Assembly (NCBI GenBank): GCA_028023455.1
Contig: JAQFVV010012395.1
Span: 10,104,154 to 10,168,153 of the forward strand
Direction of reading: 5' to 3'
Origin: Epiperipatus broadwayi
Taxonomy: Eukaryota > Onychophora > Udeonychophora > Euonychophora > Peripatidae
DNA: 64,000 bases
Position 1 is the stretch's first letter; each line of letters starts with the position of its first letter. The notes under the pieces were generated by a model, which worked only from the letters and a program-made list of their open reading frames with translations, was not told where the DNA came from and made no database searches. Positions 33,033-45,179 of the stretch are shown in pieces. A program made the translations under genes and the position numbers.

Positions 33033-33436
33033 AAAACAATAACAAACTCTCCATACAATAGCGTCACCTAGTGCAAGCCTTAGTAATCAAGGAATGCAAG
33101 AAGGTTTGTGCATAAAATCTCTGTCTATTGCCTACCTATTCAATATTCCCAGACCAGTTTCTAGCTTGCGGCTTTTATCAGTGAAGAGCCTTGGATTTAA
33201 GAGCGCTGCACCTAGATCTTAGGTTTTAATGCAACCCTCCAGCAGTCATCATGAGCTATAAGCTAGAAACTAGCCATGGGGATATTTGATGAGTAGGTAC
33301 TAGATAAGGATTTTGTGCACAAACCTTTTTGCATTCATTGATTACTATGGCTTGCACTGGGTGGTGTACTATATGGAGAGTTTTCTACTGTTTTAACAGC
33401 TTGTGGAAGCATATGAGATTGTGATTATGTGACGTT
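33033..33436 (+). mobile_element. Family A foldback copy with 16-bp TSD
   Basis: A 404-bp insertion with a perfect 16-bp TSD ttaaatcctttggaac (33017-33032 and 33437-33452). The left arm is the short one, and the right arm has the extra outer 42 nt (33395-33436). The left arm keeps a hammerhead-like motif on the minus strand. The right arm starts inside the motif (ctataagctagaaac) and has GCC in place of GUC. Confidence 0.85.
33146..33188 (-). ncRNA. Hammerhead-like motif, family A copy
   Basis: Minus strand: CTTCA, CTGATAA, stem II AGC/GCU, GAAAC, TG, GTC, TGGGA. Core G8 reads A, and stem I needs G-U pairs. A slightly decayed member. Confidence 0.5.
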
Positions 33437-33452
33437 TTAAATCCTTTGGAAC

Positions 33453-34065
33453 TGATTTAAATTTTTCCAATTCATTTACAAGAGGGCTATTTATAAAACT
33501 GTCCATTATTCTTGAGCTCAATACAATATCTACTTTCTTATGTTTACTGAAAACCAATATTTTACTGCTATGGATGGCAAGCCAATCTCTGTACATGGTT
33601 AAAATTTATTCCCAGGTTAGAATGACATACACAAAAATAGTTAGTAAAAGACTCATATAAAATAAGCTAACATGATTAATTATAAATCATAAGCTTTAAT
33701 AATTGTTAATGACAAATGAATCCAACTAAATAAATTTTACAAATATACAGCAACAATATGAAGACTTATACAAAATAAAATAAAGATCGGTATGATCTTT
33801 AATAGAGTTCTCTGAATCCACTTTATATCCTATAGGAAATGGATGACTCTGGGTTTCTTTTAGCCCTACCTTTTACTTAGTAACGGTTTTATTTATAATT
33901 TGACCAAGTGGCTGGAATAACCAATCAGTTCATGATGTTTTTATCAGTAATAATGGATGTAAGTTCTTTTTTAAACAAAAATACAACCCTAGTTTAGCCT
34001 TTAATTACTAATACTTTTCCAGACTGATTTAATACAATTCTATGATATTATAATTCACAATTTAT
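33453..34065. other. AT-rich intronic stretch, nothing recognised
   Basis: The 67-aa minus frame near 33393-33596 is unsupported and overlaps the family A end. Confidence 0.55.
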
Positions 34066-34078
34066 TGTAAGACTTAGT

Positions 34079-34295
34079 TGTAATAATTATATTTATAAAG
34101 CGCATACTTGTTACATAAAGTAATATTTATTAAAGCTATAACCTTAAGAATATGCACCTAAAAAATGACAGTAGGGATCTCTGCAAATCTTTTCTCTTGT
34201 CTTTTAAATAAATCTTGTGTTAAAGATTTGCAGAGGTCCCTACTATCATTTTTTCAGTTGCATAGTCTTAAGGTTATAGCCTTAATAAATACTAC
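34079..34295. mobile_element. Family C foldback element with 13-bp TSD
   Basis: A 217-bp insertion with a perfect 13-bp TSD tgtaagacttagt (34066-34078 and 34296-34308). Arms of about 75 bp (gtartatttattaagg ... gatttgcagag) face each other. The left outer end has 41 extra nt (34079-34119) missing on the right. This is the same asymmetric layout as family A and the PLE array, with unrelated sequence. A half copy is at 5690-5765. No ORF, and no obvious hammerhead core. Confidence 0.75.
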
Positions 34296-34308
34296 TGTAA
34301 GACTTAGT

Positions 34309-34629
34309 ATAAGAGAACTCTAAATTGTTTTAACATTGCAAATTAATACTACTTAAAAATAATCCATATATAATTGCTTTAAAACAACTGTCTGTGTGAA
34401 GAAAATATCCTAAATTTTAGTTGCAATTCTTTGCATTTCCTTCATTTTATTCTAGCATTTGGGTTTTTCTTGCTCATTTACTCTTTACTCCATATGGAAT
34501 CTTGGAGACATTTTGGTGGTATTCTTTGTCTCTAGATGAATTGTTTTTAATCTTGCAGAGCTGTCTTCTGGCTAACTGTAGTCTTTATTTCTTGGGTTTT
34601 AGGCATTAGTCTCTAGATGAACTGTCTGT
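34309..34629. other. Intronic stretch, nothing recognised
   Basis: No supported feature. Confidence 0.55.
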
Positions 34630-34643
34630 TGACTTCTGATATC

Positions 34644-34802
34644 ACACACAGAGTCAAAACTCTCCATATAGTAGTGCCACTCAATGCAAGCCAGAATAAT
34701 CAATTAATGCAGGAAGCATTGAGTAAAGTTATTGTATGGAGAGTTTTGTCTCTGTGTAATAGCATGTGTAAGCATAAAGAATGGTGAACATGTGATGTTT
34801 AG
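34644..34802 (+). mobile_element. Family A foldback copy, short
   Basis: A 159-bp insertion with a 14-bp TSD tgacttctRatRtc (34630-34643 and 34803-34816, two mismatches). The short left arm begins acacacagagtc. The long right arm ends with the outer 45 nt (taagcataaagaatggtg...). The hammerhead region is lost at the arm junction. Confidence 0.75.
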
Positions 34803-34816
34803 TGACTTCTAATGTC

Positions 34817-36676
34817 TTTATTATCCTAGTTATTTTTTCTTTCTGGACTCTTCTTGTGCAAAATATCAATATAATGGCTTATTTCATCTTCATCTTCTAC
34901 CATATATTAGTGTTATTGTGCCATCTTCAATAATTATTTTCAGTTCAGTATCATCTTCACTTTTCACTTTTTTATTTTTTTTTTTATTTTATTTTTTTTT
35001 TTTTTTTTTTTTTTTCTATAATATTTGTGTTTTTTTTTTTTTCCCTTAAAAAAATTTTTTTTTTTTAAATAGGGTAAGGTTAAGGTTTATTTTGTCTTTT
35101 ATTTTTTCAAAAAGTAATAGTTTTATCCGTAATTTCCTACCTATCAATAACTCATGTTGACGCAGTATGGTTGTACATAATGTTTTATATATGTCAGTGT
35201 GACATGATTTACTAAGATTCTGTGTTAAGAACTGAACTTCTTTTTTGGGTTATTCATTGGACATTGGGTATTATGGAGATGTCTTCATATGTTTAATATA
35301 ACATTCCATGAATTTTTCAAATGCTTTGATTACATAGTCCAATTTATTTATTAGTCATCACAATTTCAGAAAATCCATGATACAAAAAATATTTTGCTTG
35401 GCTTCTTGATGGTTTCTTTGGAGTTTGCATCAGTAATCATCAGCAGATATTGATTATTAATAGGATCTACATAATTCATGTATAACTTTGCTATGATCTG
35501 ATTACTAGTGGCCATGATATTAAAATTTGTAGATTTATTGGGCTTTCTCATAATTCACACCCTTTAATATTTTTTAATATTATCATGGATTTTCAGCCAC
35601 CATATGTATCCATGAATCAGAGCTTTAACATAAACAATGCCAGAAGGACCTTAGTGTATCACTTTTAAAACTCATCAGCTACTCTGTGGTGGGAGTACAA
35701 TTCTGTCCTCCAATAGAATACATTCTTTTGATATTCTCATTCAAAAATGAACTTTATAAAATATTTAGTCTTTGCTTTGGCCACCTTTTTTGAATCCATT
35801 TCTTGTTCCTTTGTTACCATTTACCTCTCTCTGTCTACACTGCAACCACTTTAAATAATTTAAGAAATTGATTGTTAATTTTAATTTGTGCAGAAATGAC
35901 TTTTTGAGAGGAGGTAATGGACAAAAAAAAATAGAGAAAGGATGGTCCACCATTTGCCATATATATATATATATGTATACGGTTTGCTATTATTGATGTA
36001 TAGAACTTTAAACAGAGGGCGTTACTGGATATTTGTAATTGTATAATGGTTTGTATATTATATATATATAACATACATTACAACTGTCCTTTAAATACTT
36101 TAAATATTAACTTTTAAGAATATAAAAAAAAATTACATAATATATAAATATATTGAAATGAATAATGTATTATTCATTTCAGTGTTTAAAAAAATTCAAA
36201 TTCAGATAATTAAAGTGTTATGAAAATTAATCAATTTATATATAAAAAAACAGAATGAGCTATGCAAACAAAAGGAAGTAAAACTTATATAAAATCAACT
36301 TTTTATTGTGTTCAGATTGGATTCCCATTTTATTCAAACCACATAGAACCTCCAGTATTTTTAGTGATTAAAAGAAGGAAAACCATCATCTGTTAAAGCT
36401 AACCTGAATATCTAAGAAACTTAACCCACTATTTTGAATACCTCTGGTTAAAAATGAATAAACAATGCTTATTTCAAATTACAGGACTGAAAGTTGCTAA
36501 AATATATTAAGGCCACATATGAACTGCATAATATTTATCAGAGGGAAGAAACAAATTACAGTTATCTTGCTTTGTTTTACATTTAAAAGGACTGATTAGA
36601 ATTTATCTTAACTATTATTAAGTGTATATTTAATACTAATATGATATCTTGTGAATTGTTTAAAACATGAAGCAAA
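34817..36676. other. Intronic stretch with long T-runs
   Basis: 34970-35067 is almost pure T, with a few A/G/C. The remainder is AT-rich without recognised genes. The 60-80-aa minus frames near 35366-36074 have no recognisable motif. Confidence 0.55.
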
Positions 36677-37070
36677 AATTAATTAAAGTTAGTTACATTT
36701 TAATGCAGCTGGGAAAAAAGAAAAAAAATGCTTTGTATTATGTATGTAAATTATGTTAACACTTAATACAAATTAATCTAATGTTATTTTGTAGAAATTA
36801 TCAGTTTTTTAAAACAATTAATTAAAGCTAGTCAAACATAGATGGCTGAGTGGTCAGCACAGCTGCTTTACAAGCAGTTGTCCTGGGTTCGCAGGTTTGC
36901 TTCCCAGCCGATGCTTTGACACATGGAAAAAAAATTAATTAGAGCTAGTTGCATTTTAATGCAGCTGAAAAGAAAAAAATTGCTTTGTATTATATATTAC
37001 TTTTGTAAAGAACTTTTCTTTATTACATGTTAAGCAAATGTTACTTTGTATAAATTGTCAATTTAAAAAA
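36677..37070. repeat. Diverged tandem duplication split by a SINE
   Basis: Unit 1 (36677-36832) and unit 2 (36933-37070) both read aattaattaRagYtagtt then gcattttaatgcagctg and tgctttgtattat. They are similar, not identical. The SINE at 36833-36932 sits at the boundary. Confidence 0.7.
36833..36932 (+). mobile_element. tRNA-derived SINE, copy 3
   Basis: Plus-strand tRNA-like unit: box A region atggctgagtggtcagc, box B-like ggttcgcaggtttgc, then gatgctttgacacatgg and an A-run. A 17-bp TSD aattaattaRagctagt (36816-36832 and 36933-36949, one mismatch) flanks it. The anticodon-loop triplet is TAC, unlike copies 1 and 2. A retroposed element, not a working tRNA gene. Confidence 0.8.
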
Positions 37071-40000
37071 GAGATAAAGAAATAATGATAACAATCGAAA
37101 ATGCAATATTTTTTTGAATGTTATATACCCATCCGCAAATTGTTCAAGTATTACATAATTATAATGTGATTATTAATAGCTCTAGGTCAATGATTTAATT
37201 GTATCTGTTGGTTTCATATGCTTATAGTTAACCCTGCATTTGATTTCTGATAATTAGATTTTAACATTTGTCTAAATCGCATGTTGTTATTAAATTAGTA
37301 ATAATTGAAAGGTTGCTAGTCTTTCAAATGTGCTACAATTGTTTCTCAGACAGCCAATCCGATTTTTAAACAGCTGTCTTTAAGAACGATCAGGCTTTTG
37401 ACCCATGGCAGAGATTTTAATAAGAAATGGATGACACCAATCTTTTCTCAACTTAACTTTTAGATATATAAGCCAGTCTTAAGCATCTTGGCCTGAAAGC
37501 TTGAAAATATAAACACCTTTATCCCACTCAGCAAGGGCAATCTATCCCACAAGACTCATCATTAAGCAAGATTATTGTATAAAGAACAAATAGTTATAAT
37601 GGTTTTTTATGGAAAAAATTTGCTTGGTTACTCCAGCTAAAAATTCTAAGCTATGGACAAACAACTTAAAATATATAGTAATTAAAAAAGTCCCTTTGTC
37701 TACATTATATACTTGTGTGAACTATACTATGTGTATTATGCAAGTATGCATTTAATGTATGCATGCATGCATAGTATGTATGTATAGATGGATGGATGGA
37801 TGGATGATAACACAACTTAAATCTATAAAATACACTTATCTTAAAGTTGTTCTTTCCAGTGATCCATTCATCAGTCATAATTTTCTGAATCATGAATTGC
37901 TTATTCTAAGATCTATTGTTGTCTTTCAAATCCTTTGATGATCTTGGATTTTTTGGAGTGGTACACTAGATGATGGCTGAGAATTTCTAGAGAAAAATTA
38001 TGGGATGCTGTGATTTCAAGGTTTTGGAAAGAAGTTTGGATACACTTATGATGGTTTAAGCATTTTATTCTATTTTGTTCTTAAAAAGCGATGACAATAA
38101 ATATGCATAAACCCATAGAAAAACAGATATCATGATTTCCTTTTCCTCTTTCCAATTGACTAGATATTCATTTCTGTTTCCAAGCTCAAAGATTTTCTTG
38201 TTTTTTTCATGATCATATTAGTTGTAGCCATGATTTTAATTGAAAATGTATGTATCTTTAACTTTTAAACAGAATCACTAGAAAAAAATGACTTTTAATT
38301 CTCCAAAAGTACAACAAAATAGATGAAAAAGTAAAAGTAAACTCACTGTTAACAATTTTTTGTGTTCTTCCGCACAACTGTTTTTCATTGCACTGAAAAA
38401 AAATCCATACTGAAGTTTTATTTCTTTTCAAAGTTATACTAATATATTATATTACATGAAATTATTTAAAATTTTAAAAAATGTTTAATAATAACTTATT
38501 TAATTGAGCATAAAGACTTGCTATTTACCATTAGTATAAGAGTAGAAAGATTAGCATATTGTGCATTGTCAAAACTTAAATCGCAGTTAACTTCAAAAAA
38601 TATACATTCTGACATATTAAAAAAAATGTATCTAATGCATTCGGGGTTTGCATATTGTAATCAATATTTAAGGCTTTTTTACAATATGTATTGTGCAGAT
38701 CTAAATAAGATCACTTTATATACAAATAAGCTGTGGCATTTTTTTTTTGCCATGAGATATCACATTTTGTTAAGTGTGGTAGATATGTTTTTGAAATGAG
38801 TTTAAAATGTTTCAATTAATGCAATAAATATTAAAGGTATGTAATTTTGCATAACATTTTTAACCCCCAAAAAACCATTTACGTTAACAGTTTTATGCTG
38901 AATAAATTTTTTTTTTTTTTTTTACAGCTCTACGTTTTTATACTTGTGTGATAACATTATGAGATGTTTTAAAATCAAACAAATAGATTGGGTTATTTTT
39001 AATTTAAATTTAATAATTTTTGGTCATACAAAGTTCATTATTAAAAAATCTTTTTTTTTTTTTCAAAATAACAATTAAAATAAATAAATTACAATACGAT
39101 TATCATAATTTTTACTGCAAGCCAAGTATTGTTAGTAAAAAAGTGAATTCATAAAAATGAATAACAATGGTGTATAGCTGTTAAACTAATGTACACACTG
39201 TAAAATTTTAAATGTTATTAATGCATTTTGTTGTTGTATCTCATTAAAATATGATTTTAATTATTTATTATACTGAATAAAACAATTTTTTATCTTTGTA
39301 ATTAATGATTGAAATATTTTCTTTGAATATATCATTAATGAAGAACTGATTATCATGCAAAGATGCTATCATTTTAAGTTTATAACCAAAATATTATATG
39401 CAGCACTAATATTGTGTACTGTATTGTGTATTGTGAATAAACTCTGGACTGTACAGTTTCAGTATGAAACTCGGTATTTTGCTTGTGGATAGCATAGTGT
39501 TAATAACCATCTATGATGTCATCAGTCTTACAAAATGGCTACCACAAACTTATATCTATATTTTTATGATTGTTATAGTGAATAATCGATTGTAAATTAA
39601 GATAGTGGGTACAAATTGATGATGATTGCTATTGTGAATCCTCAAGCACTAAGCAGGGTATAGGTGTATATATGCAGTTGTTTGTTCACTGTCAAATAGT
39701 TTAAATATATTTGTATCCATATGAGAAGATTCATTCTTATATTGCTTTAATAAATTAGAGATTGGTCTAGAAATTAGAACTGAAAATGGCTATTTCTTAT
39801 AGTTATTAGGTATAAAGCTGATTATCCCATATTAAGTATATGCATGTGTTGATACTAGGAAACTTATGAATCAAAGACATTTTTATATTTATGGGTTCGT
39901 CTATACATAGAGTTATATTTTAAGTTTATTGAAGGCTGAGTTCACTGTATGGCAAAGCACTCGATTACTTATAATTGTATTAATATTATAATGTAATTGA

Positions 40001-41021
40001 AGATTAAAATTAAACTTAACAAGAAAAGGCATATTCCTGTGGGTGTCTGAAATAAAGCAATAACATATAAGAGATTAGAGAAAAGACTTAAGTTATATAT
40101 CAACTGATAATTATATTTTGTAGTCAAACTATTATTGCATGAGGTGTTAATTTCCTTAAGTGTAATATGGTATGGTCTATATTCATTCATTGCATATAAC
40201 TTATATTCTTCATGATCTATCCAGATATTACAAATAGGGGCTGTATGTAATAGTCATCATTATTCCATTAAATAAAATATCATTAAAAACATAGGTGCTG
40301 TTCCATTTCCTGATAGTTAAAGTCAGGTGGCATCCTATAAATTATACTAAAAAACTCAAATATAAATCATTAAAACACACTTAGTCTGACCCCATTCACT
40401 CCCTCTACCACATACTACTTTATAAACTTACACAACTAATTTAAGACCTACATAGGATGCTATAAATTTCTATACAGTGAAATCTACAATTAACTTAGTT
40501 ATTTAAATTAACTATTAGAGGCCGCCCATGTGGTGAACATAAGTCAACATAAGAACATATCCACAATCCACATATGGAATTATTTTAAGCCAATTGAAAC
40601 ATAGACATACTGAAATTAAAAATTATATTATTAAAAGAGGGTCAAACTAATAACCATTAGTTATATTTCCTGATTACTCTTTTGGTATCAGTCCCTATAA
40701 GAATCAGCAAAACTTGCCATTAGTAAAATATTTGTATAAAGCCATAATCACATAGACTATGTGCTACTGTCTCTTTTATAGAGAAAGAATAATTTAAAAG
40801 GTCCTTATAATGACATCCACCTACAATTCCCTACAGTATATCCTACTCTTAAACTTTCAAGATGAGTGGTCTATAGTAGAAAAAAATAGACTAAACAAAA
40901 TTTATAAATTATATCTACTGCAGAGTGAAATGATCATATAAAGAGAACACCAAATGCTGTCATAATTTGGTAAGGAATTTATTATATTAAATAAATAAAT
41001 AAAACTCATAACTACAATTTT
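37071..41021. other. Long intronic stretch, nothing recognised
   Basis: Nearly 4 kb of AT-rich sequence. 37757-37808 is a (GCAT/GATG)n simple repeat. ORFs at 38518-38799 and 39969-40190 have no known motif and AT-driven composition, so they are not called. 39420-39780 is slightly richer in GC and may be an old repeat. Confidence 0.5.
37757..37808. repeat. Tetranucleotide simple repeats
   Basis: Runs of gcat, gtat and then gatg units. Confidence 0.9.
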
Positions 41022-41114
41022 TTTTTCATGTGTCATAGCATCGGCTCAACCCGCTAATCCGGGACAATTGTTTGTTAGACAGTTGTGCTGACCTCTCGAC
41101 CACTAACGCTTGAC
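41022..41114 (-). mobile_element. tRNA-derived SINE, copy 4
   Basis: Minus strand: gtcaagcgttagtggtcgag, ggtcagcac, a diverged box B (ggattagcggg), gatgctatgacacatg and an A-run tail. The flanks aactacaatt and acaatat are at best a weak TSD. Same subfamily as copies 5 and 6 by the gatgctatgaca 3' end. Confidence 0.7.
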
Positions 41115-41399
41115 ACAATATATTAGAGAATTACAATATTTAAGATATAAGTGATAAACCTCCCCCCTATTCTTTGATTTCCACAGAGATATATATGGTT
41201 ATATACATATTTATTACCAAAAATTAATAAGTAATTAATGAATTTGAATATTAACGGGTAAATATTTTATACAAAAGAAAATAAATAATACTTCATTTAC
41301 ATTCATATACATATGTGCACATAAAGATTGTATTATCAATTGCATTTACAAAATAAAATTAATTAATTAATTAATTAATAACATACATTTAGGAGATTT

Positions 41400-41512
41400 T
41401 TTTTCATATGTCATAGCATCAGCCAGGAGGCGAAGCCACAACAACCGTCTGCAACCAACTGCTTGCTTGCAAGGCGGCTGTGCTGACCTATCGGCTAACA
41501 ACGCTTGACTAT
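41400..41512 (-). mobile_element. tRNA-derived SINE, copy 5
   Basis: Minus strand: gtcaagcgttgttagccg, taggtcagcacagccgcc, a long variable-arm-like insert, a box B-like ggcttcgcctcc, gatgctatgacatatg, A-run. A perfect 13-bp TSD atttaggagattt (41387-41399 and 41513-41525). The variable arm points to a Ser/Leu-type tRNA ancestor, but the anticodon-loop triplet (TGC) does not fit, so the parent is unclear. Confidence 0.8.
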
Positions 41513-41525
41513 ATTTAGGAGATTT

Positions 41526-41949
41526 AAAATAATATATTATACCACATGCACGCATAAATGTGTATATGTATCATTTAATTCACAAAATGTACAGATATCA
41601 AAAATAAATCAATGCCATATATTAACTAGATTTAAAATATATTAAAATTAGAAAAAATAATAATAATTTACCTTACTTCCTGAGGTGTGTCGTTTTTTTT
41701 AATATTTTAAATATGTGATTTACTAAAAAAAAATATCAGAGCTAAGTTCTCTTTAAAAAAATGTTTTAATTTGTTAATACTTCTTTCTCTTAAAGGAAAT
41801 TCATTCACTGTTCAAAACTTTCAATGTTTCCATGTGTAAAACTATAAAACAGGAAGCACAAGAATTAATATTTATACATCTACTTTACAGGATCACTTTT
41901 TCCATTAAGTGGGCATTGGTCTGATTAATTGTATACAGGGTTATTTGTT
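41526..41949. other. AT-rich intronic stretch, nothing recognised
   Basis: No supported feature. Confidence 0.55.
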
Positions 41950-42140
41950 GATGACAGAAAAACGTGGATATGATTGTAAAAGACCCAGAAAGAGACCACA
42001 TGTGAGATGGATGGATGAAATAAGAAAGTGCGCAGGCTTGAGGTGGAGAAGAGATGCTAGAGATCGGAGAAGATGGATTGAACTTGGAGAGACCTTCATC
42101 CTGTAGTGGATTGATAATGGTTGATGATAATAATTTTAGA
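41950..42140 (+). pseudogene. LINE RT C-terminal fragment
   Basis: Open frame with KRPRKRPHVRWMDEIRK, then RRDARDRRRWIELGE. This matches the GRPxxRWxDDIRK...AxDRxxWRxxGEA ending found in RTE/CR1-type LINE polymerases. The 3' tail cctgtagtggattgataatgg follows and recurs at 30703. Severely 5'-truncated, as usual for LINEs. Confidence 0.75.
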
Positions 42141-44300
42141 ATTAGCTCTTCTACTCCATATTGTTTTTTTAACCATTTTAGCAGACAGCATTCTGTCAAG
42201 GCAAAAATTAGTTGGTCACACAATAACAAATGTTTATTTCCTGCAAGTGATTGGTGGCACTTGATAATGATATAAGGTTATGCAGTTTTCATCAGTGCTT
42301 CAGAGTCTTTAAGATCCTCAAATAATTTTTCCTATCAATGTTTTTTAATTCAAAGTACAGCTCCTTAGTTATGGTTTGCCTCTATCTTTCTATGACTAAG
42401 CAATCTAAGAATAAATCTGATTTTAGTTTTAAAACTTAATTTATAGCAATACATATGAAAAGAAAAATTGCTGTTCCTTTTGATTTTTCTTATCACTATT
42501 TTTTCTAATTAAATCCCTAGATAAATTTTTAAATTAATAATTAAAACAATGAGTTTAATCAACACATAAAAATGAAAATACATTTTATGAATCTCTAACT
42601 TTGAAAAGAGAAAAAATAAAATTCTTTTCCCTTTTACAAAAGAAAAAATTATATCAATAACAATATAAAAAAAAAATCTTTGATAATTAATTACAGTTTT
42701 ACAAGATAATAAAAAGCAAATCTTAATTTTCTCTTCTTTTTAACTTTTTAGATAGGTAAAACCAAATAAAATATATTGATTTTTTGTTTGTGATACAAAA
42801 AAATAAGAATAAAATATTTGTACACATAGAACAAAATTCTTCAAGTATATATTTTATTATATTTATTTGATAAAATAAACGTACTATGTGTATGAATATT
42901 AAGTCTACAAACATATATATATATTCGCTCTCAATCCATGTTTGTCTATTTAAAGTTTAATGTATTTATATTTATAAAATTAGCTGATACTAACTTGTGA
43001 TGGCATTCAATCTTTATCATCCACCACAATATATATGTATGTGGGTGACTCTTAAAAGGGCTAACCTCAGCATAGCTAAAGTTTAGTAGAGGTGTAATAA
43101 ACAAAATAATAAATAAACAATCAGCATTATATAAATCAGAAAATTAATGAAAAATAGACAGTAGATTAAGTTACATGCATAGGTATGTTAAATCAATCTT
43201 GATTAGTTCTTTAGCATGTTATTCTTTTTACGACAAATAAATGGCACAATCTGCTGCTCCATTATTCTGGAAATATAAACAGCCAACATATTGCACAGAT
43301 CAACACTTTTAGTGTAATTACAAAACAATGCCTTGAGAGTGAATAATTGTAAAAAAAAAATCCACGAGTGTAAGTTAACTAAAGTAAATGCACTTCTGTA
43401 ATAAATGCAGTATATCTTCTGTGCAGTCGCTGCATAAAATACATGTAAGGTAAAAATATTACAAATTTTAGTGCTTGAAATAAATATAATTAACCAGAGT
43501 ATAGAAGATACTCCTCTTACAAACATTGACATCCAAATGAACATTCCATGACTTACAAATGCTTTTTATTAACATTCTGCAGAGCTTTCTAGATGTGATG
43601 TAGGAAGCAATTTCCATATATATATATATATCAAATTTCAGACCAATTACATTTTACAGTTTAAATAATCATGCAAAGCTTTGTTAAATATTAAAATATT
43701 TAATCATAAGTAAATTAGATGAAGGCTGAATTTGAAAGTAACTCCATGTTATTGCCTTAAACATTAAACAATATTAGTTTATTACAAATAATATATACAT
43801 ATCTACTGCATATTCTACATTGTAAATTTACAATATTTATCCAACTTTTTACTACAGTTGACTTTTCCCAACCTGGGTTTACAGATAGTCAGTGTTAATT
43901 CATCAGTATTATAAGTACTGATGCTATGATATAAAACAAAATCATGCTAGTAGTAAGATGTAGTTTTTACCAGTTGTGAAATGAATTTATACAGATAGAG
44001 GGTTTGATCCATAGTTTAACTTTATATTAATCTTTAGACAATTTTTAGTAGTTTAATAATTAATAACACCATGTATTTATATAGCTGATATATTAATTTC
44101 AGTTTTTACTTCCATTAATATTAGTAAAGATATGCTTTTAGATATCAAAATCTTAAATAATAGATGGATTCATTTTATACTTAATTAAACAGAATATTAT
44201 TTATTTATAGTGTGAAGGAAAATGGTCTTTGCATTAAGTTATATTAATATCATGCTTAAATAAATAAAACAGAAAATCATATAACATTACAATACTAATC
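42141..44300. other. Intronic stretch, nothing recognised
   Basis: AT-rich. The 113-aa minus frame at 43203-43544 is hydrophobic and cysteine-containing but matches nothing I know, and its base composition is that of the surroundings, so it is not called. Confidence 0.5.
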
Positions 44301-44600
44301 ACATGACCATTACTTCTTATGCTTGTGTATAACTGTTGTTAAAACAGGCAAAACTCACTATACGTATTGCCACACACAGCAAGCTAGAATAATCAATGGA
44401 TGCCAGAAGGCTTGTGCATAAAATCCCCATCTAGTGCCTACTCATCCAACATCCCCAGACTAGTTTCTGGCTTATGGCCTTCATCAGTGAGGAGCCTTGG
44501 ATCTTAGAGCACTGCACCTAGACCTTAGGATCTAATGCAACCCTCCAGCAACCACCTTTTATCTCCATTTAACTACAAAACTATGAGTCTTAAACTGAAA
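44301..44600 (-). mobile_element. Family A copy, single arm, best-preserved hammerhead
   Basis: Begins with the full outer end (acatgaccattacttcttatg) and runs through the complete arm to ctacaaaactatgagtctta. There is no inverted partner next to it, and no convincing TSD. It includes the clearest canonical hammerhead-like motif of the family. Confidence 0.7.
44452..44493 (-). ncRNA. Hammerhead ribozyme-like motif, family A, intact core
   Basis: Minus strand: UCCUCA (stem I), CUGAUGA, A, stem II GGC-CAUAA-GCC, A, GAAAC, UA, GUC, UGGGGA (stem I). Stem I is 6 bp including one G-U. Stem III is AC/GU (2 bp, loop UA). All canonical core bases are present. One departure is an A opposite an A at the base of stem II, where most hammerheads have G-C. 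Confidence 0.65.
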
Positions 44601-44631
44601 ATACCTTAATACTAGCCCAAAAAACAAAATT

Positions 44632-44755
44632 TTACTAAACTTTTCTTGTGACTATCGTTTTATCTATTAAACAATAGACCTTTCCAAGTTGGAAAAGTCT
44701 ATTTGTTAATAGATGAAATCATGGTCATGAAATAATTTTGCTAAAATTTTGCTTT
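44632..44755. repeat. Foldback, about 53-bp arms
   Basis: Inverted arms from caaaattttactaaac to its mirror gctaaaattttg, with a centre at ctttccaagttggaaaag. Pieces such as agtctatttgt and catggt recur at 51880-51960, the 3' end of a PLE remnant, so it may be a PLE-end foldback. Confidence 0.6.
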
Positions 44756-44947
44756 TCGGCTGGTAATGTAATGGTTTATGACTTCCTATGTTATTTATCA
44801 TTGCTAGTATAGCAGTAGGCAGTAGTTAATTTTTTTAATAAGTAAGTAAATGTATTAAATTTTTTTAAAAATAAATCTCTAATTAATAATATTTTTAGTA
44901 TATTATACTATATGGTTGCTATTTTAAATTTATTTATTTATTTTTAG
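44756..44947 (+). other. 3' end of the 18.6-kb ATPase intron
   Basis: AT-rich, ending in tttatttatttttag before the exon. Confidence 0.75.
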
Positions 44948-45007
44948 GATGAACATAAAATTCCAATTGAGGAACTCTATGCAAGGTTATCAGTCGATTC
45001 TAACACT
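44948..45007 (+). CDS. Na+/K+-ATPase alpha subunit, 20-codon exon
   Basis: Reads DEHKIPIEELYARLSVDSNT, the conserved start of the actuator domain (DEHK...EEL), directly continuing ...KQELEI of the previous exon. The acceptor ttttag and donor gtaagta give phase 0 on both sides, so all three exons join without a frame change. A 60-nt exon at this position fits the microexon scale of the N-terminal part of animal sodium-pump genes; exact intron positions in relatives were not checked. Confidence 0.9.
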
Positions 45008-45179
45008 GTAAGTATAGTGATAATGTTATATTCTTAAAAGAATTGCATGAATATTAAGATCTAATATATGTTTGTATATTTTAATGTTATATTTTTGTAG
45101 CATATAATATTTAGTTTACTGTTTGTAGCAATGTATGCCATTGTATGAATGTCAAAGCTTGAATTAGAACAATGAACAA

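Noticed and set aside
38518-38799. 93-codon ORF in the large intron
   Set aside because: No motif or neighbouring signal. Expected by chance in AT-rich DNA of this length.
43203-43544. 113-codon minus-strand ORF
   Set aside because: No recognised motif, no splice or promoter context, and composition equal to the intron around it.
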